A DNA stretch of 64,000 bases from Pacificispira spongiicola. GTDB lineage: Bacteria; Pseudomonadota; Alphaproteobacteria; UBA8366; Aestuariispiraceae. The stretch is taken from contig NZ_JABBNT010000002.1 in NCBI RefSeq assembly GCF_012926505.1, positions 1 through 64,000 of the forward strand, in the 5' to 3' direction. Numbering within the stretch: position 1 is the stretch's first letter; each line of letters opens with the position of its first letter. The translations under genes were made by a program, and so were the position numbers. This document shows, in pieces, positions 61,138-64,000 of the stretch. Under the pieces are notes generated by a model. The model saw nothing but the letters and a program-made list of their open reading frames with translations, was not told the DNA's origin and ran no database searches.

Positions 61138-61632
61138 ATGGTTTTCGGCATCGCTACTCAAGCGAATGCGGCGCCCGTGCGTGCGGATCAGTTCTTTAAT
61201 TTCGATAGGGCTAAGTCTGTTTGGAGCAGTACAAAGGACCTCGCCGCGCTGAACGACTTGGCTGAGCCGCTTGACCCTGGCGACGAGTACAAAAAATGGA
61301 TCAAACGCTATAATGAGAACCCAAACGCCGCAGCCGACGAACCGATCGCGAAGCGCATGAAGGAACTCCACGATCTTTGGCTGACCTACAATGTGTGGAA
61401 CGAGGCCTATCGAATGTATCTCTACGCTCGAGACGGTGCCGGGATGTCTTTCAACCGGGTGCACACAATGCTCGACTGCGCATCGATAGCCATGAAGGCC
61501 AAGCTGTTCACGAACGACTGCAACGCGCTTCCCGACTGGCGGAAGCCGGAGAGCAAACTCCGTGACGAGGAACTCGCCCTGAAGAAGCGCACGCAGATGA
61601 AGCAGAACGGCACTTGGAAGTGGGGAGAGTGA
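61138..61632 (+). CDS. Exported protein of unknown function (insert in virB operon)
   Basis: About 164 residues from the ATG at 61138; the hydrophobic signal-like core AIAVLLVAMVFGIATQANA begins upstream of this codon, so part of the leader is outside the called gene or the start has been lost. Mature part begins APVRADQFFNFDRAKSVW; it is charged and helical with two cysteines (MLDCASIAM, TNDCNALPD). No family recognised. It is on the plus strand, head-to-head with virB6, and coupled to the gene at 61634 by a 1-base gap. Confidence 0.55.
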   Translation: MVFGIATQANAAPVRADQFFNFDRAKSVWSSTKDLAALNDLAEPLDPGDEYKKWIKRYNENPNAAADEPIAKRMKELHDLWLTYNVWNEAYRMYLYARDGAGMSFNRVHTMLDCASIAMKAKLFTNDCNALPDWRKPESKLRDEELALKKRTQMKQNGTWKWGE

Positions 61633-61633
61633 C

Positions 61634-61987
61634 ATGGAATTGATGACCGAGGCAGCCGGGTGGTTTCTCGGATTGATGTCCGCCATGTTGGCTACAGTTC
61701 TACTTCTCAGCCTTGTTAAATATGCGATTTTGGTTCTGATCGCGCTCTTTGGTGATTTCCTAACCCGTCCCTGGCAGGACGACTTCGGGATGTTCGCAGC
61801 CTGGTGCGTTGCAATGGGTGAACGGGCCAATGAACAGGAACGCCGCAGAACCGAGAAAGCGAAGTCCGCACGGAAGAACCCGAACCGTCCTATCGGAGGC
61901 TCGATTACCGGCGAAGCCATGTTGTTCGACGGCGACCCTATGAAAATCAAGGCAGCACGCCGCATCAGAAACGCCTTTTTCGAATAG
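61634..61987 (+). CDS. Membrane protein of unknown function (insert in virB operon)
   Basis: 117 residues with GGGGAGAG just upstream. One or two N-terminal membrane segments (FLGLMSAMLATVLLLSLV, AILVLIALFGDFL) and a basic soluble tail (RANEQERRRTEKAKSARKNP, then RPIGGSITGEA). It follows the gene at 61138 and ends 12 bases before the virB5 stop. It could be a surface- or entry-exclusion-type protein or a toxin-guard pair with its neighbour; unknown. Confidence 0.6.
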   Translation: MELMTEAAGWFLGLMSAMLATVLLLSLVKYAILVLIALFGDFLTRPWQDDFGMFAAWCVAMGERANEQERRRTEKAKSARKNPNRPIGGSITGEAMLFDGDPMKIKAARRIRNAFFE

Positions 61988-61999
61988 GCATTCATCGGC

Positions 62000-62731
62000 T
62001 CACTCCTCCTCTTCCACGGCGATGATGCTGTCGACCGGGACGCCGGCCTTCATGATGAAGGCCGCCTGAAGCTTCAGCATCGTCGCCAGGATCTGGTTCT
62101 GCTGCGCGAGCGCGCGCGCCGTCATGACCTGGCCCTGTGCGATCAGGTTCAGCCGTTCATTGCTCTGTTGCGTGGCCCGAACGTTGGTCTCGTATTCGTC
62201 TGCCGCCTCGTTCAGTTGCACGGCCGTGTCGGCCGCCATGTCACCCTGCGCCAAGGCTTTTGATGTCACATCGACCAGGATGTTTTCGCGGCGCGTGTTG
62301 ACCTCCGCCCGCAGATCCGTCTGCTCGCCAAAGGGCAGAGCGTTCTTATCGGACGGATCGATCCAAAGCGTCTGCCGATAGACGCTCGACCGATCGCAGA
62401 TCGACCCGAAAGATATGTCCTCGAAGTCGAGACTTGGCATGAGTTTTGTGAGGTCGGGCAGCAGGCACTGCGCATCCTGACGAAGCTGGCTCCCGATTTT
62501 CGCCATGTTGAAGACCGGCAAGGTGATTTGTCCCGCCGCGCCGACCGCATCCAGCTGCGATTGCAGTGTCGAGACCATCTCCGTCAGCTGCTCGATCTGC
62601 TTATTAGCCGCCTCAAGCGCCTTTCGCAGTTGCTCGATCGCCACCGCGTCATGCGTCGGGTATTCCGCACTCGCCGGGACCGCGACGATGAGCAGGGCGG
62701 CCGCAACGCCGCTTCTAAGAAGGTGCTTCAT
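62000..62731 (-). CDS. virB5: Type IV secretion protein VirB5/TrbJ
   Basis: 243 residues: signal peptide (AAALLIVAVPASA), long helices (EQLRKALEAANKQIEQLTEM, VSTLQSQLDAV), two cysteines in the middle (AQCLLPD, GSICDRS) and C-terminal helices (ILATMLKLQAAFIMKAG). These are the hallmarks of the pilus-tip component VirB5/TrbJ. It overlaps the upstream 200-residue gene by 4 bases. Confidence 0.87.
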   Translation of the reverse strand: MKHLLRSGVAAALLIVAVPASAEYPTHDAVAIEQLRKALEAANKQIEQLTEMVSTLQSQLDAVGAAGQITLPVFNMAKIGSQLRQDAQCLLPDLTKLMPSLDFEDISFGSICDRSSVYRQTLWIDPSDKNALPFGEQTDLRAEVNTRRENILVDVTSKALAQGDMAADTAVQLNEAADEYETNVRATQQSNERLNLIAQGQVMTARALAQQNQILATMLKLQAAFIMKAGVPVDSIIAVEEEE

Positions 62732-63330
62732 TTCGCGCCACCTTTCCCAAAGACGGCTTCCGTTGCGGCCAAGATCGCCGGCGGCACCGCCGACTTATGG
62801 CCGTAACGCATCAGCGCCTGCGCCATCGTCGCGGCCGACCGGCATTTGAGGGGATCGACACCCTGGCGATCCGCATGGAAGGACCAGAAGTGGACGGCGG
62901 CCGCTTCGAAGGCCGAGAGCCATCGGCGGCTTTCCTCGTCCCAATGCGGCAGCAGGATGTATGTGGGCATTTCCGGGGTGGCGCGATGCAGGATCGACCC
63001 CGGCGCTAAGAGATCCTCAACCGTCGTCAATCCGGCAACGGACGACAGCCCCCGCGTCTCTCCCGGTTTGACGTCCGGCAGGTTCCGATCCGGCCAGGCG
63101 CGCATACCCGCCGCTGTGGCAAGCGCCCTCTCCGGTTTGGTGGCGGCAAGATTGCTGCAAAGGTCCGCATAATAGTCGAGCGTCAACGGCGCCAAACTAT
63201 CGGCCGCGACAAGCGCGAAGGCGAAGAGGTCCGGCGCGGCGTCCCGCAATTCGTTACCGGTCAGCCACTCCCGCGCCGTCATAAACGGTCGCACCGACCC
63301 ATCGGCCGGCGTTACAGGTAACGCGCCCAT
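62728..63330 (-). CDS. Conserved-type transfer operon protein of unknown function
   Basis: 200 residues without membrane segment or signal. It contains DLFAFALVAADSLAPLTLDY and HWDEESRRWLSAFEAAAVHF followed by WSFHADRQG. It lies between virB4 and virB5, overlapping virB4 by 19 bases and virB5 by 4, so it is made with the channel. It may be a cytoplasmic partner of VirB4; no family is recognised. ATG 63282 is a possible later start. Confidence 0.6.
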   Translation of the reverse strand: MGALPVTPADGSVRPFMTAREWLTGNELRDAAPDLFAFALVAADSLAPLTLDYYADLCSNLAATKPERALATAAGMRAWPDRNLPDVKPGETRGLSSVAGLTTVEDLLAPGSILHRATPEMPTYILLPHWDEESRRWLSAFEAAAVHFWSFHADRQGVDPLKCRSAATMAQALMRYGHKSAVPPAILAATEAVFGKGGAK

Positions 63331-64000
63331 TCCATACCCCAGTTCTGTTTAAGATCGTTGAGACGTTGAACCGAGGACGGTCCGGAATCGTAAAACCGCG
63401 TCACGTCGCCGAGCGCGCCCAGGTCGACATCGACGATCGCACTTTCCTCGAAGCCGGCAGCGGCATCCTGTTTGACGACGAGCACACGGCGTTGCCCCGG
63501 CGCCGGCGGCGTCATGATGAAGCCGATCTGCTCGCTGTTCAGGTTGAAGCGTTGCAGCGCCGTCAAATTGGCTTTCGGATTCGGGAAGAAGATCGTCGTC
63601 GCGGTGTTCTCGACCACCGCTTCGGCGACGCCGCTGTCGAACAAGGCGGTCGGGTCCTGGAAGGCGACACCGATCGCGCCGTTCAGCTTGCGGATCTCGC
63701 GATACCATTCCGCGACCAGGCTCTTGAAGCCGGCATTGCGCATCAGGTTCGCCGCCTCATCGATGAAGACGTTGAACCCGCCGACATCGCCCAACTGGTT
63801 ATGCGCCGCCGTTTCGATCGCGGACGCGATATGCGTTACGATCGGCGGCCCCAGGACCGGATCGCCGAGCGCCTCGTTCATGTTGATGCCGACCAGGAAA
63901 GACTGCCCAAGGAAGCCGCTCAGACTGTCCCGGGGCGCATTGAAGATATGCGCGTTCAGGCCCGCATTCCCCTTCCCGTCCGTCACCCATTTGGACATGG
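63312..64000 (-). CDS. virB4: Type IV secretion ATPase VirB4 (C-terminal part; cut by the window end)
   Basis: About 229 residues of the C-terminal part. The Walker B region GFNVFIDEAANLMRNAGFKS and the sensor/Arg region IRKLNGAIGVAFQDPTALFD followed by VVENTATTIFFPNPKA are standard VirB4/TrbE landmarks; the Walker A domain lies beyond the window. VirB4 is the main ATPase of the channel. The listed start at 63998 is internal to a longer gene. Confidence 0.92.
   Translation of the reverse strand, partial: MSKWVTDGKGNAGLNAHIFNAPRDSLSGFLGQSFLVGINMNEALGDPVLGPPIVTHIASAIETAAHNQLGDVGGFNVFIDEAANLMRNAGFKSLVAEWYREIRKLNGAIGVAFQDPTALFDSGVAEAVVENTATTIFFPNPKANLTALQRFNLNSEQIGFIMTPPAPGQRRVLVVKQDAAAGFEESAIVDVDLGALGDVTRFYDSGPSSVQRLNDLKQNWGMEWARYL

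Larger units (their letters stand above)
38045..64000. mobile_element. Putative integrative conjugative element segment with copper resistance cargo
   Basis: A continuous minus-strand run joins nine copper/metal-related genes (38083-47365) to a relaxase 37 to 95 bases away and a VirB/D4 type secretion cluster that runs off the window. Start/stop overlaps and shared direction argue for a single imported module. The left limit is taken where the truncated ABC gene ends; the right limit is outside the window. Whether the element is an ICE or an integrated plasmid cannot be decided here. Confidence 0.55.

Overview
The window reads as chromosome of a high-GC alphaproteobacterium, most like the Rhodospirillales. 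The core genes mfd, sdhE and recG sit together, and infA, PleD-like and HisKA regulators, a DUF6285/phosphotransferase/SDR/acyl-CoA ligase cluster and an alphaproteobacterial-style conjugation cluster all fit. No rRNA or species marker is present, so the genus cannot be fixed from sequence alone.

Layout. (1) About 1-10100 is a decayed prophage or phage-derived island. It holds a P27-type small terminase, a tape measure protein placed directly after it, a DNA methyltransferase fused to an Mrr-like nuclease domain, a truncated ParB-like fragment, an XRE repressor with palindromic operators, two related Tat-leader proteins, a lipoprotein, a secreted DNA/RNA endonuclease and small helper genes. 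(2) 10539-29912 is core chromosome: two sensor kinases, a receiver protein, infA, a fatty acyl/short-chain metabolism cluster, a PleD-like protein that has lost its catalytic signatures, a DsbA/FrnE oxidoreductase, mfd-sdhE-recG, a DUF502 membrane protein, a Crp/Fnr regulator and tRNA-Lys(UUU). (3) 30100-38044 is a patchwork island of lower GC in places. It carries a RepC-like winged-helix protein, an SMC-like ATPase with a CxxC zinc-hook motif (RloC/PrrC-like, probably defence), a large serine recombinase, an array of 10-bp-phased TTCTC repeats and an ABC-exporter membrane domain without its ATPase. (4) 38083-47365 is a copper resistance island on the minus strand: cupredoxin, multicopper oxidase CopA, CopB, Cu(I) P-type ATPase, DUF2933, a methyltransferase-like membrane protein, an APC permease, a VTT-domain protein and a cytochrome c. 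(5) 47454-64000 is a conjugation module on the minus strand. It runs (in transcription order) virB4 (cut by the window end), an unknown gene, virB5, virB6, virB7-like, virB8, virB9, virB10, a Cys-rich repeat protein, virB11, virD4, an XRE regulator, a 55-residue protein, an ArdC/primase fusion, a MobC-like protein and a relaxase. Start/stop overlaps link most of these.

How it fits together: regions 3-5 look like one or more integrated conjugative elements carrying copper resistance and a defence-type ATPase, with the serine recombinase as the likely integration enzyme. The most unusual items are the 16-cysteine secreted repeat protein between virB10 and virB11, a two-gene plus-strand cassette that splits the virB operon, the phased repeat array, and the zinc-hook ATPase. 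All functional statements come from reading the sequence and family knowledge; no searches were run.
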